From the NCBI GenBank assembly GCA_038889235.1, contig JAWAHN010000003.1, positions 115,703-179,702 on the forward strand: a DNA stretch of 64,000 nt. Direction: 5' to 3'. Under the pieces are notes generated by a model, which was not told where the DNA came from, did not search any database, and saw only the letters and a list, made by a program, of their open reading frames with translations. Positions 1 to 7,881 of this stretch are shown here, in pieces. The stretch is from Candidatus Jordarchaeales archaeon (lineage in GTDB: Archaea > Asgardarchaeota > Jordiarchaeia > Jordiarchaeales > Freyrarchaeaceae). The first letter of the stretch is position 1, and the number at the start of each line of letters is the position of its first letter. Position numbers and translations under genes: made by a program.

Positions 1-7
1 TTTTTAG

Positions 8-358
8 CTACCTTTGCGTCGGCTGCTCCTTCCTTGATGCTTGGAATACTTGTGCAGCTACCTCTTTGTCAATATCCCTGTAGTCTATTATCCCCGGGTG
101 TTGCTCGCAGCCGGAGGAATGCACTATTAGGTAGTAGCTTTCCCCGTTTTTAACTATGTAGTAGCGTATGACGCAGCAGTTCCGCTTCTCGTACTGCACT
201 ATCTGCATGTACCAGTCACAGTTTATCGTGAAGTAGCTGTACTGCTTCATCCCCTCAAAGGTCTGCCTGTTAATAACGGCTTCTAGTTTGGCAAAACTCG
301 GGAGGCGGTAATAAACCGGCCCTTCAATCCAGATTTCAAGCTTCACCATATTCACCAT
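8..358 (-). CDS. Hypothetical protein, 116 aa
   Basis: No family recognised. The protein is a compact soluble polypeptide with many Tyr residues, a CC pair near residue 56, and another Cys in a SSGCEQHPG segment. It has no signal peptide or membrane segment. ATG codons at 356-358 and 347-349 are both possible starts; the second has a GGTGA element close upstream. The gene ends at the window edge, so its downstream partners are unseen. It is separated from the next gene by about 250 bases with no recognisable element. Confidence 0.5.
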   Translation of the reverse strand: MVNMVKLEIWIEGPVYYRLPSFAKLEAVINRQTFEGMKQYSYFTINCDWYMQIVQYEKRNCCVIRYYIVKNGESYYLIVHSSGCEQHPGIIDYRDIDKEVAAQVFQASRKEQPTQR

Positions 359-611
359 CCAGAGAACATAGAGAAAAACCTTTTTTGTAAACTTTTCGGT
401 CAGAGTAAACGGAACCCTGAGAGACCGCTAAAAGTGAGAAGACAGGCCTCCACCAGAGTAGTTAAGGCATCAATCTAAGCACATTTGAGGCGGACGCCAA
501 CTAAGACTCGGGCCCAAGGTTCGTGAGGCAAGCTTTTAGAGGAAGTCTAATAGGAGCCGCGGCGCTAAGTGCTCTTCGCCGCCTGCCGGTTAAACGCGCC
601 AACACCCTTGC

Positions 612-1949
612 TTAGACGCTTATCCTCGCGGCGTAGTTTTGGAGGAACCAGTACTCATAGTACTTCTCCGGCGGCCTCCCTACGGCGTCAACCTTGGCAG
701 CCCTCTCACACCACTCCTTGTACTTCTCGACCGCCTCCTTGAAACACCGCTCGGTGACCTCTCTGAGCGTTTTCCTCCTCTCGCCCGCCGAGGACCTAAG
801 ACACTTGTCCCTAGCTTTGTAGGCGTCCTCTAGGAACTTTCTCTGAGTGCTTTCAAGCTCAGAACGCATAATTCCAGCCAGGTTACTGTATCCTTTCAAG
901 TGGACTGTGCGTACAAATTTTTCGTGAACCCACCACGGTGAATCCGCACTGAAAACACCTTCACCCCTGCCAGCCTCCTCTGGTACGCCAACCCCTCCCA
1001 TGAAAACCGGAATGTAGAGGCTGAGGCACGGCGTTGATGGTGCAAACCAGTGGACTTGCTCTTCAACTGTCAGGTGTCCGACGTAACTCCCAGCAGTGTT
1101 GCTCACAACGCTTGGCCCGGCGTGCATACAGATCGTTGCCTTCGTCTGGCTCCACGGATCCCACTCTCCACCTCCGTGGTCTCTTAAAAAGTCCATCATA
1201 AGCTCTACGCTTATGTTCCCCTTGTTATCCTTGAGAAGCGTCATAGACCTAGAGAATCTTTCCGCGCACATCGCTATCTGTTCCATTTGCGGGTCACCGT
1301 AGCAGCGGGCGAAGTCAAAGTCTTTCCTAGACTCACACCACCCCATCTCCACCGCGTGCTCAACCAGCCCGGGGGACGCCATGTCCCACCTGTCCCTTAT
1401 AGTGTAACCGTTCGAGATGGCGCGTACATCCCTAACTCTCTCAGCTACCCAGAACTTGTCGGCCGTCTCCAGCACCCAAGCTTCCCTAGTGTCAGCTATT
1501 ATGAACGAGTTGTGGTAGAGCAGTTCGAAGTCCTTGTTAGCAGACCCACCTTGGCCGTACTTCTCCAGCATCTCTACTATGACCTGCAAGGCTTTGCGGG
1601 CGCTGTTGGCCCTCTCGAGTGCAAGCCTCAGCAAGTCCATTCCCAGTAGCCCGGTCTTCCTGTAAGGCTCCTTAGACCAGACAGCCTCGTTCCCTATCGC
1701 TACCCCGTACTCGTTGACCCCCATCTCGGCCCCCCAAATCCAATAGGGGGAGGACAAGACCACCTCGTACGTCTCGGGAACCTGCGGAACCTCGATGTAA
1801 GTGCACTTCACCACGGCGCCTTCAGGGTGCTCCATGCGCGGGAAGTACCTCAAAACCTGCGCTTCATTCGGGGGGCGGTCACTGTTCTTGCCAAATATGA
1901 CCGAGCCGTCCTCGGTCGAGTTCCCTAAAGCCACAAGGGTATCACACAT
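612..1949 (-). CDS. Peptidase family C69 (secernin/dipeptidase-like) hydrolase
   Basis: The 445-residue protein begins MCDTLVALG, and the Cys at position 2 is the expected N-terminal nucleophile of the C69 (Ntn-hydrolase) family after Met removal. A GKNSDRPPNEAQ segment follows, also typical of the family. The length matches secernin-like members, which hydrolyse dipeptides or act as amidohydrolases; the substrate cannot be read from sequence. There is no signal peptide, so it is probably cytoplasmic. It lies downstream of a small membrane protein and the trpY-like gene on the same strand, but gaps of about 100 bases make a shared operon uncertain. Confidence 0.85.
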   Translation of the reverse strand: MCDTLVALGNSTEDGSVIFGKNSDRPPNEAQVLRYFPRMEHPEGAVVKCTYIEVPQVPETYEVVLSSPYWIWGAEMGVNEYGVAIGNEAVWSKEPYRKTGLLGMDLLRLALERANSARKALQVIVEMLEKYGQGGSANKDFELLYHNSFIIADTREAWVLETADKFWVAERVRDVRAISNGYTIRDRWDMASPGLVEHAVEMGWCESRKDFDFARCYGDPQMEQIAMCAERFSRSMTLLKDNKGNISVELMMDFLRDHGGGEWDPWSQTKATICMHAGPSVVSNTAGSYVGHLTVEEQVHWFAPSTPCLSLYIPVFMGGVGVPEEAGRGEGVFSADSPWWVHEKFVRTVHLKGYSNLAGIMRSELESTQRKFLEDAYKARDKCLRSSAGERRKTLREVTERCFKEAVEKYKEWCERAAKVDAVGRPPEKYYEYWFLQNYAARISV

Positions 1950-2047
1950 TTACGGCACCCAGAAACTGTGTAAGCCCCATAAAAGCATTTATCACTTTCG
2001 CAGAAAACACTGGAACCCTCGAAGCATAGAGGGTTTTCCTCATTTAC

Positions 2048-2257
2048 CTATTTTTCGTTCACTACGAAGTATACTGTTAACCCTATTATCCCAGCTAGGA
2101 GTACTACTAGGAACCAGAAGGCTGCACTTGCCCCCCTCCCCCTAGCATCCCTATACACCCGAACGGCGATCACAGCGTTAAAAACAATTACGGCCACAAC
2201 GGCGGCAGCCCAAATAGCGGTGAACACCAGGGTCCCCGGCAGCTGGAGCTGAAGCAT
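2048..2257 (-). CDS. Small two-helix membrane protein, 69 aa
   Basis: The protein has two hydrophobic stretches (about residues 8-31 and 44-64) separated by a short basic loop with RVYRDARGRG, giving a helical hairpin. It resembles small archaeal membrane proteins of unknown function, including phospholipase_D-nuclease-N-like (PLDc_N) hairpins, but the assignment is weak. The ATG has a GGGGGGTT ribosome site a few bases upstream. It follows the trpY-like gene on the same strand, about 140 bases away. Confidence 0.6.
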   Translation of the reverse strand: MLQLQLPGTLVFTAIWAAAVVAVIVFNAVIAVRVYRDARGRGASAAFWFLVVLLAGIIGLTVYFVVNEK

Positions 2258-2398
2258 CCTGCCAACCCCCCTAAGTGACGAGAACTCTCGTTAGATTAAA
2301 CTTTTCCGCCACAACTCGCTTAATTGCGTTCACATTGAAGGAGCCAGCTTCGCTCGTTAGTTGTATGAAGCTGAGAGGCGCGCTCCCGGGGGAGAGGG

Positions 2399-2920
2399 CT
2401 AGTATATTGAGACTTTCGCGACCCCCTTCACCTTCAAGAATTCTGGTACAAGCTCTCCTGGGATCTTTCCGTCGGTTATCACGGTCAGCTTGGGCTCGGG
2501 GCTGAGCTCAGGGTCGTCGGTCAGCACCTGCCTTATGCTTATGCCGTTCCTAGCTATGATGGACGTTATCCCAGCGACTATTCCGACGGTCTTCGGGTCA
2601 TCTGGAGTCACTTCTACTACTCCGAAGTTGAAGAAGCGTGCAACCTCCTTGAGGGAGGCGCCAGCGTTCCTTATCATGGAGAATATGTTCCTCAGTTCCT
2701 CGTCCATGCTTATCATTTTCAGTGTTTCAACAACGGTCCTCCTGTCAACGCCCGCGGCTCTCGCCACTCTCACCGGCGGCACCTCAATCTCGTTGCAGTA
2801 TATTTTGCCATTCCTCACGCTCAGCCCATTCTCCACGAGAACCCTAGCTACGCTGAGCCTTTTAGGGTGGTCACTAAAGTAGCTAGCTATCTTACTCCAC
2901 ACGTCGACCACCATGCACAT
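2399..2920 (-). CDS. trpY: TrpY-like regulator (HTH plus C-terminal ACT domain)
   Basis: A 173-residue protein of the COG2150 type, a predicted regulator of amino-acid metabolism. The N-terminal half (about residues 5-70) is a helix-turn-helix region including VARAAGVDRRTVVETL. The C-terminal part (about 95-173) is an ACT domain with VVEVTPDDPKTVGIVAGITS. In Methanothermobacter the homologue TrpY represses the trp operon and trpB2 in response to tryptophan, and binds TGTACA. Here the gene is divergent from trpB2, with a TGTACA box just upstream of both genes, so the same control is inferred. The start may be the first ATG (2918-2920) or the ATG two codons later. Confidence 0.85.
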   Translation of the reverse strand: MCMVVDVWSKIASYFSDHPKRLSVARVLVENGLSVRNGKIYCNEIEVPPVRVARAAGVDRRTVVETLKMISMDEELRNIFSMIRNAGASLKEVARFFNFGVVEVTPDDPKTVGIVAGITSIIARNGISIRQVLTDDPELSPEPKLTVITDGKIPGELVPEFLKVKGVAKVSIY

Positions 2921-2923
2921 TTA

Positions 2924-2929
2924 TGTACA
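2924..2929. promoter_or_regulatory. TGTACA box, candidate TrpY operator
   Basis: A TGTACA palindrome lies in the 75-base gap between the divergent trpY-like and trpB2 genes, 4 bases from the trpY-like start codon. TGTACA is the known core of the TRP box bound by Methanothermobacter TrpY. A palindromic AT-rich GATTTAAATC at 2935-2944 next to it could serve as TATA element in one or both directions. Confidence 0.6.
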
Positions 2930-2995
2930 CACAAGATTTAAATCTAACCTAAAAAACTAATTTAAGACATCAACCCCCCTGAAAGGGTGTGAAAA

Positions 2996-4375
2996 ATGCC
3001 TTCGCGAAAAATCGTGCTAGACGAGGATGAGCTGCCCAAGCAGTGGTACAACATAGTTCCAGACCTACCAAAGCCCCTGCCGCCGCCACTAGGCCCAGAC
3101 GGCAACCCCGTGAAACCCGCCATGCTTGAAAGAATATTCGCCAAGGAGCTCGTGAGACAGGAGGTCAGCCAAGAAAGGTGGATAAAGATTCCAGAGGAGG
3201 TAAGAGAAATATACATGATCTGGAGGCCCACCCCGATGTACAGGGCGGTTAGGCTTGAGAGGGCCCTCAAGACGCCGGCGAAAATATACTTCAAGTATGA
3301 AGGGGTGAGCCCTCCGGGAAGCCATAAGCCCAACACTGCTGTCGCTCAAGCTTACTACAACATGAAGGAGGGTGTTGAGAGGCTGACCACCGAGACGGGG
3401 GCAGGGCAGTGGGGTTCGGCGCTGGCGTTCAGCTGCTGTCTTTTCGGCATGAAGGCAACCGTTTACATGGTTAAGGCGAGCTACATGCAGAAGCCGTACA
3501 GGAGGATTCTCATGGAGACGTGGGGGGCTGAAGTGCTCGCCAGTCCAAGTGACAGGACGGAGTTTGGTAGAAACGTTCTTAAGAGTGACCCGAACAACCC
3601 TGGAAGTCTCGGAATAGCGATAAGCGAAGCGATAGAGGATGCGTTGACCAGTGACAACACGAAGTACACGCTTGGAAGCGTCCTCAACCACGTCCTCATG
3701 CACCAAACGGTCATAGGGCTTGAGGCCAGGAAGCAGTTCGAGCTTGTTGACGACTACCCGGACGTGGTTATAGGGTGCATAGGCGGAGGGAGCAGCTTTT
3801 CTGGCACCTTCTGGCCATTCTACTATGATAAGGTGTCAGGGAAAGCACCTAAAGACGTCGAGTTCATAGCAGTTGAGCCAAAGGCTTGTCCATCAGTCAC
3901 TAAGGGCGAGTACATATACGACCACGGGGACTCTGCGAGGCTAACCCCTCTCTTAAAAATGCACACGCTGGGGCACACTTACATCCCACCGCCAATACAC
4001 GCCGGCGGGCTCAGATACCACGGTATGGCGCCGACGCTCAGCTTGCTTAACGTTGAAGGACACGTTAAGGCGGTAGCGTACGACCAGGTTGAAGTATTTG
4101 AAGCTGCAACGCTCTTCGCGCGGACAGAGGGGCTCCTGCCCGCTCCAGAGCCGGCGCACGCTATAAAAGCAGTTATAGACGAGGCGGTTAAGTGCAGGGA
4201 GACAGGTGAGGAGAAAACGATATTCTTCCCACTGTGCGGCCACGGGTTCTTCGACCTCCAGGCTTACGACGCGTATAACCACGGCCAGTTGCAGTCCTAC
4301 GAGTACCCAGAGGAGGAAGTCAAGAAGGCTATAAAGAATTTGAAGGAAATGTATCCATGGGTGGCGTCAAAGTAA
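2996..4375 (+). CDS. trpB2: Tryptophan synthase beta chain 2 (TrpB2 type)
   Basis: The 459-residue protein is a PLP enzyme converting indole and serine to tryptophan. The PLP lysine is K111 in PPGSHKPN, and a glycine-rich phosphate-binding loop GCIGGGSS sits near residue 263. The extended N-terminus and the length (about 50 residues more than TrpB1) are typical of TrpB2. TrpB2 enzymes often act without the alpha subunit, probably salvaging free indole, and no trpA is near. The gene starts with ATG and is followed by T-rich sequence (CTAATTTTTT near 4411) that could terminate transcription. It is probably regulated by the divergent TrpY-like protein. Confidence 0.95.
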   Translation: MPSRKIVLDEDELPKQWYNIVPDLPKPLPPPLGPDGNPVKPAMLERIFAKELVRQEVSQERWIKIPEEVREIYMIWRPTPMYRAVRLERALKTPAKIYFKYEGVSPPGSHKPNTAVAQAYYNMKEGVERLTTETGAGQWGSALAFSCCLFGMKATVYMVKASYMQKPYRRILMETWGAEVLASPSDRTEFGRNVLKSDPNNPGSLGIAISEAIEDALTSDNTKYTLGSVLNHVLMHQTVIGLEARKQFELVDDYPDVVIGCIGGGSSFSGTFWPFYYDKVSGKAPKDVEFIAVEPKACPSVTKGEYIYDHGDSARLTPLLKMHTLGHTYIPPPIHAGGLRYHGMAPTLSLLNVEGHVKAVAYDQVEVFEAATLFARTEGLLPAPEPAHAIKAVIDEAVKCRETGEEKTIFFPLCGHGFFDLQAYDAYNHGQLQSYEYPEEEVKKAIKNLKEMYPWVASK

Positions 4376-4462
4376 ACGTGCGAAAACCGTTTTTCCTCAA
4401 ACCACCCGCCCTAATTTTTTAAAGGCTAGCCTTATTGCTGTTGGGCGCTTGAACCACGCTTG

Positions 4463-5374
4463 CTAAAGGATTTTGTATAGCGGGGTTTCCTTGTTTTCCA
4501 ACTCGTAGCCTTCCACTACGAGGCTGTATGTTAGAACAGCGTCGACTGTTGCGCATGCTGGGAAGACCACCTCAGCTAGGCTCACAGGCCCGTACAGTAT
4601 GAAGTCTGCTCCAAAGCACCGGGCGAAAACGCACAGGGACACTAGAAGTGTCCTCTTGGCATGAGGGGCTATGTTATCTATTTTTCTTGATCCGCCCAGC
4701 GCGTTTGCAGGTGAGCAGCCGCTCGGGAGACCCGTCGACTCCTTAACCGCCGTTATCGACTCGGCCGCGTACGCCATGCTCACCACGTCTAGGAGCGATA
4801 CGTCCACGAGCACGTTTTTAACGCCTGCTTTCTCCGCTTTCGAAAGAAGTGAGTCGCCGTCGCGGAGCAGCTTCAGCTTTTCTTCGGGTGAAAACTCTGA
4901 CTCGCTGAACGTTAGGAGGACGGCGTTCTCAACTCCCAGTTCTCTTAAGGCCTCAATTTCCTTTGGGCTAGAATCTGGAGTTATCGAGTTATACACGACG
5001 CGCTCCTTTAGACCTACCTCGACAGCGTGACTGCACGCTTCGAGCCGGGCCTCAGTTGAAGGGGAGTCGACGAGTATTGGGGCATCAATCACAGTTGACA
5101 CGAAGTCTATGTAGTTGATGAGGGCGTTGCCGGTTCGCCCCACAACGTCAACCATGCACGGGTTACCCGTGGCGTCGGAGAGCTCCTCCTGTTTTAACAG
5201 GAGTGACTCAGCTCTTCCTCGGTCGAAGGCTCCCTTAACTGGGTCTACCACAAGCTTGTCCCCTTCGTAGAATATAGTACCAACAAGCACTGTAGGGTTC
5301 TCTCCAAGCTGTCCTCCGACGCGGACGCCAGCTATCCTGAAAACCTTTTGTTTTGACTTGAAGCGGAGAAGCAT
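4463..5374 (-). CDS. MtrH-family methyltransferase (methyl-corrinoid:pterin), copy 1
   Basis: The 303-residue protein matches the H subunit of tetrahydromethanopterin S-methyltransferase. Visible family features are the N-terminal IAGVRVGGQ segment, VGTIFYEGDKLVVD, a PILVDSPSTEARLEA segment and GLPSGCSPANALGG. MtrH is the cytoplasmic methyltransferase of the Mtr complex. Stand-alone homologues outside Mtr operons are thought to move methyl groups between a corrinoid protein and H4MPT or H4F. None of the other Mtr subunits is encoded here, so this copy is the stand-alone type. It is the last gene after a corrinoid protein (11-base gap) and a flavoprotein, probably in one operon. Confidence 0.9.
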   Translation of the reverse strand: MLLRFKSKQKVFRIAGVRVGGQLGENPTVLVGTIFYEGDKLVVDPVKGAFDRGRAESLLLKQEELSDATGNPCMVDVVGRTGNALINYIDFVSTVIDAPILVDSPSTEARLEACSHAVEVGLKERVVYNSITPDSSPKEIEALRELGVENAVLLTFSESEFSPEEKLKLLRDGDSLLSKAEKAGVKNVLVDVSLLDVVSMAYAAESITAVKESTGLPSGCSPANALGGSRKIDNIAPHAKRTLLVSLCVFARCFGADFILYGPVSLAEVVFPACATVDAVLTYSLVVEGYELENKETPLYKIL

Positions 5375-5385
5375 TATCTTGTCTC

Positions 5386-6018
5386 CTAGCTTACTCCCAG
5401 GAGCTTTTTGGCGAGCTCGACTGCGCCCTCCGCGTCGGGCGCCCAGCCGTCTGCCCCAACACTTTCAGCCCATTCCTTCGAGGTCACGGCCCCGCCGACG
5501 ATCACCTTGTACTTGTCTCTAACACCCATCTCCTTAAGTATCCTGATTAGTTCCTCGAACTTGGCTAGGGCCGGGGTGAACACTATTGATACAGCTATTA
5601 GGTCAGCTCCGACCTCTTCAGCCTTCTCGTAGAATGTCCATGGTTCAAGGTTTTCACCCAGATCGTAGACTTCGAAGCCGTTTATCGTTAGAAACATGCT
5701 CACAAGGGTCTTCCCGATGTTGTGCTTGCTGAGGAGTGTTCCTATGACGACTTTTTTCTTAGCTCCAGCCTTCTCCTTCGGCAACACTTTTTCAACGAGG
5801 TCTATGCACTTCTTAGCGATCTTGCTTCCCTTAATTAGGTCAGGGATGAAAGCCTGCCTCTTCTCAAACTTGGCGCCTAAGTCGTAGAGCCCCTTGACAA
5901 CCCCCTCCTCGATTATCTTCACGGGGTTAACCCCCTCCTCCAAAAGCTTCCTCGTTAACTCCTCCGCCTCCTCTCTAATCTCAGCTATCGCCCTTCTAAG
6001 ATCTGAGACTTCAACCAA
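5386..6018 (-). CDS. Corrinoid (B12-binding) methyl carrier protein with altered DxHxxG motif
   Basis: The protein has the two domains of MtaC/MttC-type methyl carriers: a helical bundle (about residues 1-85) and a Rossmann-like cobalamin domain. The cobalt-ligand His is kept in GTLLSKHNIGK, but the usual Asp of DxHxxG is replaced by Ser and the loop looks one residue shorter. The lower-ligand side keeps VIVGGA. I chose the TTG at 6016-6018 (210 aa), which has GGGGTGGT just upstream; a longer reading from 6090 would overlap the upstream gene. It sits between a flavoprotein and MtrH copy 1, so it probably carries methyl groups from the divergent MtmB-like enzyme to MtrH. Confidence 0.9.
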   Translation of the reverse strand: MVEVSDLRRAIAEIREEAEELTRKLLEEGVNPVKIIEEGVVKGLYDLGAKFEKRQAFIPDLIKGSKIAKKCIDLVEKVLPKEKAGAKKKVVIGTLLSKHNIGKTLVSMFLTINGFEVYDLGENLEPWTFYEKAEEVGADLIAVSIVFTPALAKFEELIRILKEMGVRDKYKVIVGGAVTSKEWAESVGADGWAPDAEGAVELAKKLLGVS

Positions 6019-6058
6019 GCAACCACCCCATAATGAAAAGTTTGGGCCACGCTTTTTT

Positions 6059-7747
6059 TCATTTTTTCGCGAGGTCTCTTGTGAGCTCACTCGCCGCTAT
6101 GTAGCCGAAGCATATCCCTGCGCCTATAGTTATGCCGCTGCTCGGGTATCCTCCGCCCGAAACAGCAGCTGTGACGTTGCCAGCCGCGTAGAGCCCTGGT
6201 ATAGGCTTGTCGTTGTAGTCGAGAACTTGCGCCTTCTCGTTTATCTTCAAGCCGCCACACGTGCCAAGGCACCCGGGGTACACTTCAATGGCGTAGAATG
6301 GTGGCTTCTCTAGTGGTCCGAGAGTCGGGTTAGGCTTCCAGTTGGGGTCACCGTAGAACCTGTCGAAGTGGCTCTCCCCGCGGTGGAATTCCGGGTCGAC
6401 GCCCTCCTTGGCGTACTTGTTGAACCTTTCAACGGTCTCTTCAAGCCCGTCGGGGTCTATTCCCGCTTTCTTCGCGAGGTCTCTGATCGTGTCAGCCCAC
6501 TTGAAGGGTGGATCAGTCGGCTTAGCCCCTGGGTAGAGGGTGAATACGGTGTAGCTTTGGTGGACGCGCTCGTCGAAAATCATCCACGCTGGAATGTTTG
6601 TGTACTCGTGCTTATTCGGATCCCAGGTGTGCATAGCCCTTGTGAAGTCAAAGTAGTTTGCGGCCTCGTTAGCGAAGCGCTTGCCGTACTTGTTGACTAT
6701 TATCACTCCGGGCAAAGCCTTCTCGAAGAACACTCCCCTGTAGTAGGGTTTCCCGTCGTAAGTGTCGCCCGTGTAGACCGTCGGGAACCACCACGCCTCA
6801 CTCATAAGGTCAACTTGCGCTCCTACCTCCATCGCCATGCGGTGTCCGTCCCCGGTGTTGTGGGGCGGAGACATGGGCCCCCTCATAGGCCCCCTTAGGA
6901 AGGCTGAGGGCATTTTTTCATGCCACTCGAAGCCACCCGTCGCTAGGACCACTCCTTTCCTAGCACGGATCCTGAGCTCTTTTCCCTCGTGCTCCGCTAT
7001 CACGCCGACAACTCTTCCGTTCTCGACGACAAGCTTCTTGGCTGGAGTTTTGTACTTGATCTCTATACCTCTCTCGTAGCAGGAGTACAGCAGGCGGGCT
7101 ATGAGCGCCGTCCCCCACCCGTAGACCCTTTCTTTAAGTCTCTCGTTTATTAGGTTGAAATCCCACTTGCCGCTCATCATCGTTGCTAGCCCGCCCCACT
7201 CAACGAGCTCTTCGAGCAGTATCGGTAGACTGACGGGGGAAAGCCTTACCCGCTCGGCAACCTCTTTCGGTAGAGAGTTGAAGCTTATAAGTTGTGCCTC
7301 CATCACCCTTCCACCCTTCACTCCTCCCTCCCACTCGGGGAAGTAGTCTGGCATCAGTTTGACATGTGACCACTTGACGTGCGTGTTCTTCTCCAGGTAG
7401 TCGCAAGCCTCGTTTACCGTCCTAAGGTACGTTCTTATCAGCTCGTCGCTCGATCTTCCAGCAGCTATCGCCTTCATGTATTTGAAGGCCTTTTCTTCGG
7501 AGTCGGGAGCCTTAACCCACTCCTTTTTAACGGGATCCCAGAACTCCGGCTGGAACCCCTCCCTGATGAACCTGTTATTCGGCACCCAGACGGCTCCCCC
7601 GGAGACAGCGCTTGCTCCACCAGCCTTATCCGTTTTCTCGAGAACGACGACCTTGGCGCCCCTATCGTGGGCGACTATGGCTGCAGTCAGGGCGCCCGCG
7701 CCGCTGCCGACTACCACAACATCTACTTCAAGATCCCACGGCAACAA
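6059..7747 (-). CDS. FAD flavoprotein, ketosteroid-dehydrogenase/fumarate-reductase-like
   Basis: With a TTG start at 7745-7747 behind GGGAGGGG the protein is about 562 residues. The N-terminus has a dinucleotide fold (VVVVGSGAGALTAA) and the EKTDKAGGASAVSGGAVW segment typical of 3-ketosteroid dehydrogenase and fumarate reductase flavoproteins. The C-terminus ends with GLYAAGNVTAAVSGGGYPSS and GITIGAGICFGYIAA, which closes the FAD site. No heme or signal peptide is seen, so it is probably cytoplasmic. It heads an operon with a corrinoid protein and MtrH and is divergent from an MtmB-like gene. A role in oxidising or reducing the substrate, or its demethylated product, is inferred; the substrate is unknown. 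Confidence 0.85.
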   Translation of the reverse strand: MLPWDLEVDVVVVGSGAGALTAAIVAHDRGAKVVVLEKTDKAGGASAVSGGAVWVPNNRFIREGFQPEFWDPVKKEWVKAPDSEEKAFKYMKAIAAGRSSDELIRTYLRTVNEACDYLEKNTHVKWSHVKLMPDYFPEWEGGVKGGRVMEAQLISFNSLPKEVAERVRLSPVSLPILLEELVEWGGLATMMSGKWDFNLINERLKERVYGWGTALIARLLYSCYERGIEIKYKTPAKKLVVENGRVVGVIAEHEGKELRIRARKGVVLATGGFEWHEKMPSAFLRGPMRGPMSPPHNTGDGHRMAMEVGAQVDLMSEAWWFPTVYTGDTYDGKPYYRGVFFEKALPGVIIVNKYGKRFANEAANYFDFTRAMHTWDPNKHEYTNIPAWMIFDERVHQSYTVFTLYPGAKPTDPPFKWADTIRDLAKKAGIDPDGLEETVERFNKYAKEGVDPEFHRGESHFDRFYGDPNWKPNPTLGPLEKPPFYAIEVYPGCLGTCGGLKINEKAQVLDYNDKPIPGLYAAGNVTAAVSGGGYPSSGITIGAGICFGYIAASELTRDLAKK

Positions 7748-7770
7748 ACAACCCCTCCCATCCAACTGTA

Positions 7771-7785
7771 GAAACTGAAAGTTTC
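7771..7785. promoter_or_regulatory. Short inverted repeat in divergent promoter region
   Basis: GAAACT-GAA-AGTTTC forms a perfect 6-base inverted repeat with a 3-base spacer, about 25 bases upstream of the flavoprotein start. It lies in the 134-base region between the two divergent units of methyltransferase cluster 1. It could be an operator for the minus-strand operon. Chance occurrence is possible. Confidence 0.3.
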
Positions 7786-7833
7786 TCTCTAAAAAAAGTT
7801 TTCCGAGAAAGGATTTTTCAAAAAATGGGAAAC

Positions 7834-7843
7834 GCATATATGC
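7834..7843 (+). promoter_or_regulatory. TATA element of the MtmB-like gene
   Basis: The palindrome GCATATATGC is centred about 44 bases upstream of the GTG start at 7882. A TATA box here would place the transcript start near 7864, leaving a short leader that contains the ribosome site (CCGGGGGG at about 7868-7875). Confidence 0.45.
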
Positions 7844-7881
7844 TTGGAGCACCTCATTAGAGAGATTCCGGGGGGTTTAGT

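Noticed and set aside
3089-3706. Long minus-strand frames opposite trpB2, and similar long antisense frames inside other genes (for example 29518-30159)
   Set aside because: They overlap well-supported genes completely, have no ribosome sites and no recognisable family; high GC third-position effects explain them.
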